Of a DNA stretch of 64,000 nt, positions 8,265 to 16,741 are shown one piece after another. The notes under the pieces are model-generated. The model was not told where the DNA came from and ran no database searches. It was given only the letters and a program-made list of their open reading frames with translations. This stretch comes from Taishania sp036758285 (lineage in GTDB: Bacteria; Bacteroidota; Bacteroidia; Flavobacteriales_D; Crocinitomicaceae). The stretch's first letter is position 1. The number at the start of each line of letters is the position of its first letter. The stretch spans positions 20,820 through 84,819 of the forward strand of contig DAIOWV010000003.1 of the NCBI GenBank assembly GCA_036758285.1, in the 5' to 3' direction. The translations under genes were made by a program, and so were the position numbers.

Positions 8265-9542
8265 ATGGAAGATGCTGAAAGCCAGTTAAAGCAAAGTACC
8301 CAAGTAAATGCTCTTTTTTTGTCTGTTTTTAGATTCTTATTTGGAATTTTAATGATTCCACAAGTTTTGAGCATTACTCCTTCCATTCATGAGTTGGAAA
8401 AATCTACTTTTGTATTCCATTATCCATATTTACATTTTATAGAGGCTTATTCTCATGAATTAATTTATTTTCTGACAGTACTTTCAATAATTGGTGCTAT
8501 TTTAATTGCTTTAGGTGTTGCCTTGCGCTGGGGATCACTGTTGTTTCTGCTGTCATTTGGCTATCTGTTTTTAATCGATATGTCATTTTACAATAACCAC
8601 TATTATTTATGGTGTTTGATTTCCTTCCTTTTTATTTTTCTACCATCCAGATCAACAATTTCTATTTTTGATGTAATTAAGAAAAGAACTGATAAAACAA
8701 TAAGTGTTGCATACCATACTCCTTTTGCTCTGTTGATTTCTATCGTCTATTTCTATGGAGGTATTGCTAAAATAAACGCTGATTGGCTACAAGGATATCC
8801 AATGCGTTTACTGAATATTTTTAATAATTCGGACTATGCGGATTTTCTAGGAATCTTTATCAGTTATGCAGGTTTGTTATTTGATTTGTTAATTGGTTTC
8901 TTTTTGTGGAAAAAACCAAAAGCCTGGTATGTAATAATTCCCTATTTTGTTTTTCATATCAGTAATTACTTTTTATTCAATATTGGTGAATTTCCTATCG
9001 TGATGATGGCTGCCATTTTGATTTATATTCCGATTTCAAGGTTCACAATTTCGGAATTGAAGAATGTTTACCAGAGTACTTTCAGTAAAGTAAATCGTTT
9101 TATTTTTACGCTATTTTTCAGTATCCAATTAGTTTTCCCAATGCGATTTTTATTGATGGATGGCAATGTTGCTTGGGATAGAGAGGGACATTATTTCTCC
9201 TGGAGAATGATGTTAAACAATCACACAACTATCTATTTTCAATATTTGATTACCATTCCTGATAAAAACATTAAGTACTGGGTTGATTTTTCCCAACTTT
9301 TAACTAAAAGACAATTGTCAAATACTTTTCATGATCCATATTTTATATGGCAATTAGCTCGAAAATTGGAAAAAGATGCTGTTACTAAATACACTGTTTC
9401 ATCTGATAATGTATTTGTTTATTGCAAATCGATCGTTCAATTAAATCAACACAATCCGAAACCTTTAATTGATCAAACTGTTGATCTTACTACTATTGAA
9501 TACCGATTTTTATCTACTAATGCTTTTGTTTCTAAATTTTAA
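8265..9542 (+). CDS. Vitamin K-dependent gamma-carboxylase homologue (HTTM family)
   Basis: Integral membrane protein of 425 residues. It resembles vitamin K-dependent gamma-glutamyl carboxylase, which uses reduced vitamin K to carboxylate glutamate. From memory of the human enzyme, three blocks match: FYNNHYYLW (residues 108-116), YFYGGIAKINADWLQGY (162-178), whose Lys169 aligns with the catalytic-base lysine, and FHISNYFLFNIGEF (230-243). A further block, FPMRFLLMDG...FSWRMM, lies at about 291-316. Several hydrophobic helices fill residues 15-260, and the C-terminal part is soluble. Bacteroidota make menaquinone, a possible cofactor. The next gene, a T9SS-secreted protein, starts 3 bases after the stop, so the two are co-transcribed and the neighbour may be its substrate; that last step is inference. 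Homologues without proven carboxylase activity also exist. Confidence 0.82.
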   Translation: MEDAESQLKQSTQVNALFLSVFRFLFGILMIPQVLSITPSIHELEKSTFVFHYPYLHFIEAYSHELIYFLTVLSIIGAILIALGVALRWGSLLFLLSFGYLFLIDMSFYNNHYYLWCLISFLFIFLPSRSTISIFDVIKKRTDKTISVAYHTPFALLISIVYFYGGIAKINADWLQGYPMRLLNIFNNSDYADFLGIFISYAGLLFDLLIGFFLWKKPKAWYVIIPYFVFHISNYFLFNIGEFPIVMMAAILIYIPISRFTISELKNVYQSTFSKVNRFIFTLFFSIQLVFPMRFLLMDGNVAWDREGHYFSWRMMLNNHTTIYFQYLITIPDKNIKYWVDFSQLLTKRQLSNTFHDPYFIWQLARKLEKDAVTKYTVSSDNVFVYCKSIVQLNQHNPKPLIDQTVDLTTIEYRFLSTNAFVSKF

Positions 9543-9545
9543 TAT

Positions 9546-12167
9546 ATGAAAATTTATAGCTCACTCATCTTGTTTTTAATAACATTTACAGGTTATTCAC
9601 AAATTACCAATCCAAACTTGATCAATTACGAAATTTACGCTGATGAGTGGAGACAAGAGTGTGATAATGACTGGGCCAGCAATGATGACAATATGGTTAG
9701 AGTTGCTGTCACGACTGATGGGTCTAGTGGTGGAACTATAACTTGGAATTACACAGGTACTTGTACTTCACCTTATGCTTATGTACGTCGCTGGGGAGCT
9801 GATGCACCCACTAGTAATGTTTATGCTAATTCAGTCTATTCTAGAGTAAATAGCACTAGTACAACAGGTTTTGTTAACTATACCGTACAGTCTTGGGAAA
9901 GTGACAATGGCTTTAATTGTTTACCCGTGAGTGGAGACGATTGCCGCTGGGGACCTTTCAGTTATACTGCTACTTATAGAAGTGCTGCTAAAACCCCTAA
10001 TCAATGGTGGGGTGTAAATGGGACTAGTGGCAGTGGTGATTGGTCAGCGGCAACTCAGGGCCGTGTAAGATTAAAAACCGTTTGGCGTTATACTAAAGGA
10101 TCAAGTTGTAGTGACCCTTTAGATTTTGGTACATTAGTTAGTGGGGTTTCTAATACACATTTTAATTCTAATAGAGCAACACCAGCAGGAGCTAGAGCAG
10201 AAATGGGATATACGAATATTTATGGTAATAGTGCTCCTGATGTATATTACACTTTTTCTATTACTCAACCATCTACAGTTGTCATTAGTACAATAAGTAG
10301 TAATTCTAATTATGATACTTATCTAAGATTGTTTAACTCAGATTGTAGTACTCAAATAGAATTTAATGATGACTTTGGTGGTGTTATTCAATCCCAAATT
10401 ACTCGTAATCTTTGTGCTGGTACGTATAAAATATTAGTTGAAGGTTTTTCTAGTAATTCTGGAAATTTTGAATTATCGGTACTCGCAACAACTATACCAA
10501 TTAGTGGTGGAACAATAGCTGGTGGAACTTCTCCCGTCTGTAGCGGAGTTGACCCTGGCGCATTTACTTCTACAACAAATGGAAGTGGGCTAGGAACATT
10601 AACCTACCAATGGGAGGTGAGTATAACAAGTTCCGGAGCAGGATTCGGTGATATTACTTCTGCAACTTCAGTAACTTATGATCTTCCTGCAGTAACACAA
10701 ACCTCTTGGTATAGACGAAGAGTAACTGATGAGTGTGGACGAACTGTATATTCAAATGTGATTCAAATTGTAGTTCACCCAACATCTACAAGTCCAACAA
10801 TAGCAACCGTTCCAGGTACAGTTTGTCCAAATACAAATACCACTTTAACGGCTTCGGGTGGAGTTGCTGGGGGAGGAACTGTCTATTGGTATTCGGGAGC
10901 TAATGGGACTGGTACTGCTTTGGGAACAGGAAATAGTATAGTGGTAGCGCCAACATCTACCACAACTTACTATGCACGCAGACAAGGATGTAATACAACT
11001 GCCGATGCAACGGTGACAGTAAATGTAAAAAGTTATGTCTACGCAGCAAATGGAACATCTACAAATACCTATTGTACAGATAACAATGGCTGGAATCACT
11101 TCTATTCAGGAGATGATATCATTTTTTCAGTGCAAGGAAATTTAAGTGGAGCTCCTGCAGGGTTTCCAGTGGCAACTATTTATGACAATAGCACTTATTA
11201 TCAGCAAACGCAAGGTCCTGCTACTCCAGCAGGTTGTGCATCCAACTTGAATCCTAATGAAGAACGCTTTGAAATGGATCGTTCATGGAACCTTAACTTT
11301 GGAGGAGGTACACAAACAGGAACTTACGCTGTAAGGTTCTATTATCAACCAGCAGAAAAAACGGCAATTGAAACAGCTGCAAATACTCACATTGCCGCTT
11401 ATCTATCATGTGGATACTCTTATAAATATGCAACTCCAAATGGATTCTATTGGTTCAAAAATGTTGGCTCGAACTACGTTGCACCACAATATGATGGAAC
11501 GCATTTTACAGCAACAACAGCAACAACAAGTAGTGGAATTAATTATTCTGAATGGGCAGGAGTAACAAATTTCTCAGGAGGTTCTGGTGCAGTTATTTTG
11601 ATACCTGCAACTGGCTTGGGAGTTGAAATGACAAATTTTGCAGCAAATTGTTTAGACAATAAAATCTTATTGAATTGGCAAACTGGATCCGAAGTAAATT
11701 CCTCCCATTTTGAAATAGAACAAAGCATTAACGGAGTTGAATGGAAAAAAATAGGGCAAGTTCAAGCTAGTGGAAATTCTTCGACAATAAAAAATTACGA
11801 ATTTTCTCAAAATGACCCTAGAAATGTCCTCACAAGCTATTTTAGACTCAAACAATTTGATAATGATGGACAATATAAAAATTATGGCCCTGTGATAGCT
11901 ACTTGCGAAAATGAAGAAATGTTTGTAGCATTTCCAAATCCAACGAAAAACAATGTGTCATTGTTAATCAAAGGGACATTTAATGAAAATGAAACCTATG
12001 TTTCCCTAATAGATATCAACGGTAGAGTGATTCAATCTGTACCCTATTTAGAACTGAAAAATAACCTGTTCACTCTTGATCTAAGTATGTATGAAAATGG
12101 TATTTACATTGTTCGTTTGTTTGATGGACTTACAAATTCAAAAATGATAAAACTGGTTAAACAGTAA
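9546..12167 (+). CDS. T9SS type A sorted secreted protein with PPC-like and Ig-like domains
   Basis: Large secreted protein of 873 residues. A signal peptide (MKIYSSLILFLITFTGYSQ) leads into a Trp- and Cys-containing N-terminal region (about 20-185). A PPC-like beta domain (about 187-315, with APDVYYTFSITQPSTVVIS and YDTYLRLFNSDC) is followed by two Ig-like segments with CSG/YQWEV and CPN/VYWYSG patterns (about 320-495). A second large domain precedes the C-terminal type A sorting domain (FPNPTKNNVSLLIKG to IYIVRLFDGLTNSKMIKLVKQ), which directs export through the type IX system. It lies 3 bases after the carboxylase homologue and is followed by a strong terminator. The role is probably at the cell surface or secreted; the ligand is unknown. 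Confidence 0.85.
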   Translation: MKIYSSLILFLITFTGYSQITNPNLINYEIYADEWRQECDNDWASNDDNMVRVAVTTDGSSGGTITWNYTGTCTSPYAYVRRWGADAPTSNVYANSVYSRVNSTSTTGFVNYTVQSWESDNGFNCLPVSGDDCRWGPFSYTATYRSAAKTPNQWWGVNGTSGSGDWSAATQGRVRLKTVWRYTKGSSCSDPLDFGTLVSGVSNTHFNSNRATPAGARAEMGYTNIYGNSAPDVYYTFSITQPSTVVISTISSNSNYDTYLRLFNSDCSTQIEFNDDFGGVIQSQITRNLCAGTYKILVEGFSSNSGNFELSVLATTIPISGGTIAGGTSPVCSGVDPGAFTSTTNGSGLGTLTYQWEVSITSSGAGFGDITSATSVTYDLPAVTQTSWYRRRVTDECGRTVYSNVIQIVVHPTSTSPTIATVPGTVCPNTNTTLTASGGVAGGGTVYWYSGANGTGTALGTGNSIVVAPTSTTTYYARRQGCNTTADATVTVNVKSYVYAANGTSTNTYCTDNNGWNHFYSGDDIIFSVQGNLSGAPAGFPVATIYDNSTYYQQTQGPATPAGCASNLNPNEERFEMDRSWNLNFGGGTQTGTYAVRFYYQPAEKTAIETAANTHIAAYLSCGYSYKYATPNGFYWFKNVGSNYVAPQYDGTHFTATTATTSSGINYSEWAGVTNFSGGSGAVILIPATGLGVEMTNFAANCLDNKILLNWQTGSEVNSSHFEIEQSINGVEWKKIGQVQASGNSSTIKNYEFSQNDPRNVLTSYFRLKQFDNDGQYKNYGPVIATCENEEMFVAFPNPTKNNVSLLIKGTFNENETYVSLIDINGRVIQSVPYLELKNNLFTLDLSMYENGIYIVRLFDGLTNSKMIKLVKQ

Positions 12168-12188
12168 TTTACGAAGATCATATAAATT

Positions 12189-12228
12189 AAAAAGGTCGTT
12201 TTTCTAAGTGAGAAACGACCTTTTTTGT
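12189..12228 (+). terminator. Terminator after the 8265-12167 pair
   Basis: A 13-bp perfect stem (12189-12201 with 12213-12225), an 11-base loop and a T run. Confidence 0.9.
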
Positions 12229-12238
12229 TAATTTGATA

Positions 12239-12277
12239 GGGTTACCCCTTTAGGTCGCACTGTTCTTAATCGACTTA
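12239..12277 (+). repeat. Dispersed repeat, copy B
   Basis: Second copy of the 39-base repeat seen at 8073-8111, same orientation, about 80% identical by eye. It lies between the terminator and the hydrolase gene, outside any coding sequence. Confidence 0.55.
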
Positions 12278-12316
12278 CAATTGAACTCAGGTTTATAGGT
12301 TATAGGAGGGGTCGAT

Positions 12317-13369
12317 TTATTGATTTAATTTATTCAAGAAATCTAAACAAAGCTTGTCTAGAGATTCGTTGATAGAAGATAGGTTTGAAAGAATAATTAC
12401 TCCTGTTTTATTTTTGACATTCAAAGCCATTGAAGAAGAATATCCACCTGTTGCACCATTGTGCCAAATATATTCGTTGTTATTTGATTGTTGAGTTAGA
12501 ATGTGCCATCCAAGTCCAATTTTCATTTTATCATTGATTACAAATGTTGGGGTTTGAGTCATCAATATTGCTTTATTTGTTGAGCTGAACTGGTGATTAG
12601 CAAATTTTGCTAAATCTGATGTGCTAGAGATAATGCAACCTGCTCCTGCCAAAACATCAAAATCCCAATTTGAGGTTTCGTTTCCCTCAGCGTTCATACC
12701 CTTAACAAATGTTTTGTTAGTTATTTGAGAATAAGAATAAAATGAATTTTTAAGTTCATATTTATCAAATATATCGTGTTGAAGTAATTCGAAATAATTA
12801 TTTTGCTGAGAAATCCCTAAACAATATCCTAATAAACCTGCTCCCATGTTGGAATATAGATAATTACTTCCAGGTAAATTCATCGTTCTTATCTCATTTT
12901 TTAAAAAATAATCGAAATCAGTAGATGAATAATTTTTGTAAGGATTTGTATGGTTGAAATTCTTTGTTAGGAAATTTTGAGGTAGGGTAACTAATCCAGA
13001 TGTATGGTTTGCAAGCTCAATTAGTTTGATTTTTGTTTTTAGGTTTGTTTTGTGTTTAAGAATTTGATTAATAGTGATCTTTTTATTTATTTTCCCTTCT
13101 GTGATTAATTGAGCAAGTAGTGTTGATGTAAATACTTTTGTTATGGAACCAATTTCAAATAAATGATCTTTATTCTCAATTAATTGAATAAAATCTTTTT
13201 GTTTAATAACGCCATAATGAATGGTCGTTCCATCTTTTATGATTGCAATTGATAATTGAGTATTTTCCGGTTTATCAAGACAGAATTTTTTTAATTCGTC
13301 AATGATTATATCTTGTGAAAAGACGTTTAATCCGATAGAAAATGTAATTAAAAATGTAAATAATTTCAT
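12317..13369 (-). CDS. Beta-lactamase-fold serine hydrolase, exported
   Basis: Member of the serine beta-lactamase/class C/penicillin-binding-protein-like hydrolase family. A signal peptide (MKLFTFLITFSIGLNVFSQ) is followed by the catalytic SxxK motif in EIGSITKVFTS. The YxN motif is in YLYSNMGAGLLGY, and the C-terminal motif HNGATGGYSSSMAL replaces KTG. The 350-residue length is usual for this group. It starts 5 bases after the Ppx/GppA gene on the minus strand and probably belongs to the same transcript. The substrate cannot be read from the sequence: it could be a peptide, an ester or a beta-lactam, and a true antibiotic resistance role is not implied. Confidence 0.88.
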   Translation of the reverse strand: MKLFTFLITFSIGLNVFSQDIIIDELKKFCLDKPENTQLSIAIIKDGTTIHYGVIKQKDFIQLIENKDHLFEIGSITKVFTSTLLAQLITEGKINKKITINQILKHKTNLKTKIKLIELANHTSGLVTLPQNFLTKNFNHTNPYKNYSSTDFDYFLKNEIRTMNLPGSNYLYSNMGAGLLGYCLGISQQNNYFELLQHDIFDKYELKNSFYSYSQITNKTFVKGMNAEGNETSNWDFDVLAGAGCIISSTSDLAKFANHQFSSTNKAILMTQTPTFVINDKMKIGLGWHILTQQSNNNEYIWHNGATGGYSSSMALNVKNKTGVIILSNLSSINESLDKLCLDFLNKLNQ

Positions 13370-13374
13370 GAAAG

Positions 13375-14274
13375 TTACTGGCTCAATTGATTTAACGCTC
13401 CTTCTTTTAATGAATAAGGGGAAATTAATAGTTCTTCAATTCCAAATTTCTTGATAATCCAATTTATTTTGACTGCTGCAATTGGAATCATTATTTGACG
13501 AATTGGTATAATAAAAGCATTTTGTTTTCTTTCTTCCAATGTTGAATTAATAATGTTCTCTAAAACTTCTTTTAACTCGTTGATTGACATTGGGGTGCAT
13601 TCATTAGAGTTTGGGAATTTTTGTTTAAAGTAAACTTCGTGAAGGGTTTCGAAAGTTCCGGATGAACCGATTAAAATCTTGCAATTAAGATTGTCTAGTT
13701 TACCTTCAGAATTTTGTTCTAACCAATTTTCGATTGTGATAATATCATCCTTACTTAAAGGATCGTTTAGTTGAAGTTGCTGATACATTCTAGAAACTCC
13801 AATGTTTAGACTTAAAGCATTCTGAACGCCATTTTTATTTGCTAAAATAAATTCAGTACTACCACCACCAATATCCATTATAATTGCAGGTTTATAGAAG
13901 TCATATGACCATTTTACACCATTATAAATAAGCTGTGCTTCTTGAAGCCCGGAGATGATTTGTATTTGAATGTCTATTTTTTCTTTAACAGCTTGACAAA
14001 ATTGTTTTTTATTTTTTGCATCCCGAATTGCAGATGTGCCAAATGCACGGATTTCATCAACTCGAAATTCATCACATTTTAATTTGAAGCTTTCAAGTGC
14101 TTGAATTGCACGCTCCATGGATTCGTTGGTTATTCTTTTTTCATTTATTCCCCCCATACCAAGTGCTACACCAATCTTTGTGTGAAATAAAGTTCGAAAT
14201 GAATGCTCTTCAACAACTGCAATCAACAGATTGAAGGTGTTTGTCCCAAGATCTATGACTGCAATTTTTTTCAT
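13375..14274 (-). CDS. Ppx/GppA-family phosphatase
   Basis: Exopolyphosphatase/guanosine pentaphosphatase family enzyme of the actin-like ATPase fold, acting on polyphosphate or pppGpp in the cytoplasm. The 299-residue length matches the short, single-unit form without a C-terminal HD domain. Phosphate-binding motifs are IDLGTNTFNLLIA at the N-terminus, AFGTSAIRDAKN (about 93-104) and IMDIGGGSTEFIL (about 136-148), and a further glycine motif is IGSSGTFETL. It lies 29 bases after the ABC permease gene and 5 bases before the hydrolase, in a minus-strand run. Choosing between Ppx and GppA activity is not possible from the sequence. Confidence 0.93.
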   Translation of the reverse strand: MKKIAVIDLGTNTFNLLIAVVEEHSFRTLFHTKIGVALGMGGINEKRITNESMERAIQALESFKLKCDEFRVDEIRAFGTSAIRDAKNKKQFCQAVKEKIDIQIQIISGLQEAQLIYNGVKWSYDFYKPAIIMDIGGGSTEFILANKNGVQNALSLNIGVSRMYQQLQLNDPLSKDDIITIENWLEQNSEGKLDNLNCKILIGSSGTFETLHEVYFKQKFPNSNECTPMSINELKEVLENIINSTLEERKQNAFIIPIRQIMIPIAAVKINWIIKKFGIEELLISPYSLKEGALNQLSQ

Positions 14275-14303
14275 TGTGAATACGAATAGTTAAACAATTC
14301 AAG

Positions 14304-15641
14304 TTATTTCTGACGAATCCATTTTAGGAAATGAGAAAGCTTTAATCGATGTCCAAATTGTAAAATTCCATTTTTATATAAACGAGAAGCTATTGATAAA
14401 CAGAAAAATGCAGATAGAATTAGTATGATTAAAGAAAGCCAAATTTGATAGGATTCATTTGGGTTGTAACCATATGTTAGTTTCACCATAACAACAACTG
14501 GAGAAGTAAATGGAATGTAATGTAACCATGATGTTAATTCACTCTCTGGATTTGTAACAGTATAATAACCAGCATATGCAGCTAGGGTTAAAATTAATAA
14601 AATTGGGAAAATAAATTGCTGACCATCATTCTCTGTCCCAGCAGTTGAGCCAATTGTTGCAAAGAATGCCCCGTAAAAAAGATATCCTCCAATAAAAAAT
14701 AATGCAAAGAAAGTTAACATTACACCAAAATTCACACGTTCATATACCAAGTCAACGATGGTGTTAAATTCATTTCCAGCATATAACTTTTCTTGAATTG
14801 AAAGGATTCTTCCACTATCGCTTAATTCTGCTATATTCATTGAAGAAGCATCATAAATACTTGGAAATAACCATTCACGCATGAAAAATAATCCAAATCC
14901 AATAACTACAATCCAAATGAAAAATTGGATAAATGCAGAAATTCCGATTCCTGTTAGTTTTCCAAACAATAATTGTTGAGGTCGAACAGAGGAAAGTAAT
15001 ACTTCTACAATTCTATTACTTTTTTCTGAAGTCATACTTCTCAGGATTGTCATGCCAAATAATGCAATAAAAACCAAGATAATCATACCAAAGAAAAAAC
15101 CAACCCAAGTTCTTACATCAGAAGTTTGATCGTAAGGATCGTAGACATTTCTAAAAGCAAATTTTATTGGTTGTTTAATTTCTCTGAACTTTTGAACGGA
15201 TAAATCTGTATATCGATCTATCATAATTTCTTCCAATCTTCTTTCAACTTGATATTGAACCTTTGCTTGTAGGTTTAGTGAAGGTTTCGTACGGTAAAAA
15301 ACATGTGAAATTTTATTACTCAAAATTTTCTCATTGATTTCCACCATCGCATCGAATTTTTGATAATTTTTACCTTTTGCGAAATCATTGTGTTCAATGT
15401 AATCATTAGCAAAAGAATAGGTGACGTTCCCGTCAGGGAGGGGCATCATCTTATTTTCAAGTAAACCAGTTTTATCGGTTACTAAAATATTCCATTTTTC
15501 GGCTTCATTTCCACCAAACAGAAAGAGTAAATATACAAGTCCAAGTATAATGATTGGTCCAAAAATTGAAAACAGAAGATATGATCTAGAACCAATTCTT
15601 TCTTTGACCTCTCTTAGGGCTATAATCCAACTGTTTTTCAT
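14304..15641 (-). CDS. ABC-2 type exporter permease (NatB-like)
   Basis: Membrane subunit of an ABC exporter. One N-terminal transmembrane segment (about residues 20-42) precedes a large extracytoplasmic domain (about 45-175). Further transmembrane segments follow, containing MTILRSMTSEKSNRIVEVLLSS, the conserved cytoplasmic loop of NatB/ABC-2 permeases. The 445-residue length is normal. Its start overlaps the ATPase gene by 4 bases, so the two are translationally coupled and form one transporter. NatAB homologues export sodium in Bacillus, but the substrate here is unknown. Confidence 0.92.
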   Translation of the reverse strand: MKNSWIIALREVKERIGSRSYLLFSIFGPIIILGLVYLLFLFGGNEAEKWNILVTDKTGLLENKMMPLPDGNVTYSFANDYIEHNDFAKGKNYQKFDAMVEINEKILSNKISHVFYRTKPSLNLQAKVQYQVERRLEEIMIDRYTDLSVQKFREIKQPIKFAFRNVYDPYDQTSDVRTWVGFFFGMIILVFIALFGMTILRSMTSEKSNRIVEVLLSSVRPQQLLFGKLTGIGISAFIQFFIWIVVIGFGLFFMREWLFPSIYDASSMNIAELSDSGRILSIQEKLYAGNEFNTIVDLVYERVNFGVMLTFFALFFIGGYLFYGAFFATIGSTAGTENDGQQFIFPILLILTLAAYAGYYTVTNPESELTSWLHYIPFTSPVVVMVKLTYGYNPNESYQIWLSLIILILSAFFCLSIASRLYKNGILQFGHRLKLSHFLKWIRQK

Positions 15642-16564
15642 GATTGTTTTTCCGTTTTAGGTTGAACAATATTTATAAAAATATCTTGCATAGTAGGTAG
15701 TATTTCCCAAGCAGCTTCAATTTGTACTTGCCCGATAAGCACTTTTAATAAATCTTCAAATGTATTTTCCCCCCTCAATTTTATTTTAGCAATGTATAAA
15801 TTGTCAGAAGGATTTTCTGTATCAACGACTTCAAATCCAGCCCATAATGCATTTGCAAATCCGATCATATTTCCCCTGAATTTAATCGCATACAATCCTT
15901 CTTTTTGTTCTGTTTGAATCTCAGATACCTTTCCTTCGATTATTTTTTTTGAATTGTGAATAAGGGCTACACGATCGCAAATTTCATCAACACTTTTCAT
16001 GTTGTGTGTAGATAAAATGATTGTTTTTCCTTTGTTTCTCATTCCAATTAATTCATTTTTAATTAATTCGGTATTAATTGGATCAAAACCACTATAAGGT
16101 TCATCGAGGATTAATAATTCAGGTTCGTGAAGGACAGTACATATAAATTGTATTTTTTGAGCCATTCCTTTTGAAAGTTCTTCAATTCGCTTTTTTTTCC
16201 AATCAGAAATTTCAAATTTATCAAGCCAATAATTGAGTTTAGTCTTCACATCCTCCTTTGACAAACCACGTAAACGGCCTAAGAAAATTGCATGATCTTC
16301 AACAGTCATAGATTTGTAAAGCCCTCTTTCTTCAGGCATGTAGCCGATTGATTCTAAGTGTTTTCGAGTTAATAGATTGCCGTTTAGACGAATCGAGCCT
16401 TCATCTGGTTCAATGATTCGATTAATAATACGTATAAGTGTTGTTTTACCAGCTCCATTTGGACCCAATAAACCAAAAATTTCTCCTTTTTTAGCTTCAA
16501 AAGACACGCTGTCCAGAGCTTGTTTTCTGAAAAAGGTTTTTGAAATATCTTCTACTAATAACAT
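15638..16564 (-). CDS. ABC exporter ATP-binding protein (NatA-like)
   Basis: Nucleotide-binding subunit partnered with the permease at 14304-15641. Walker A is GLLGPNGAGKTTLIR (about residues 32-46). The signature motif is degenerate (ELSKGMAQKIQF instead of LSGGQ), as is common in NatA relatives. Walker B is LLILDEPYSGFDP and the H-loop is STHN. A C-terminal extension of about 90 residues follows the ATPase core, as in the DrrA/NatA group. The length is 308 residues. It is the first gene of the minus-strand run ending with the hydrolase, and a -7 element lies at 16591-16598. Confidence 0.94.
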   Translation of the reverse strand: MLLVEDISKTFFRKQALDSVSFEAKKGEIFGLLGPNGAGKTTLIRIINRIIEPDEGSIRLNGNLLTRKHLESIGYMPEERGLYKSMTVEDHAIFLGRLRGLSKEDVKTKLNYWLDKFEISDWKKKRIEELSKGMAQKIQFICTVLHEPELLILDEPYSGFDPINTELIKNELIGMRNKGKTIILSTHNMKSVDEICDRVALIHNSKKIIEGKVSEIQTEQKEGLYAIKFRGNMIGFANALWAGFEVVDTENPSDNLYIAKIKLRGENTFEDLLKVLIGQVQIEAAWEILPTMQDIFINIVQPKTEKQS

Positions 16565-16590
16565 CGATTGTTTTTTAGAAACGAAAAAAC

Positions 16591-16598
16591 CAAAGATA
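16591..16598 (-). promoter_or_regulatory. Promoter -7 element for the NatA-like operon
   Basis: TATCTTTG on the minus strand, 26 bases before the ATG at 16564. It lies in a divergent intergenic region. Confidence 0.55.
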
Positions 16599-16709
16599 AA
16601 AAATAATATAGAGTAAGTATTAAAAGTATTTCAATGAATTACATAATATTTTTTTTAAAATTAATAAATTATTAGCATTAGTTTAACCTTAAAATTTCTT
16701 CTATTGTTT

Positions 16710-16717
16710 TACCTTTG
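16710..16717 (+). promoter_or_regulatory. Promoter -7 element for the Ig/PKD protein
   Basis: TACCTTTG matches TAnnTTTG, 24 bases before the ATG at 16742. No good -33 element was seen. Confidence 0.5.
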
Positions 16718-16741
16718 TTTGGTTATTGAATTGAATATAGG

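Noticed and set aside
10845..11099. Minus-strand open frame of 84 codons inside the T9SS protein gene
   Set aside because: It is the antisense shadow of a Thr/Ser/Gly-rich coding region, with a biased Cys/Ile/Ser composition unlike a real protein.
11505..11535. CAA/ACAGCA microsatellite-like run inside the T9SS protein gene
   Set aside because: It encodes a short Thr/Ala stretch in the correct frame and is too short to call a functional repeat; similar low-complexity linkers are common in secreted proteins.
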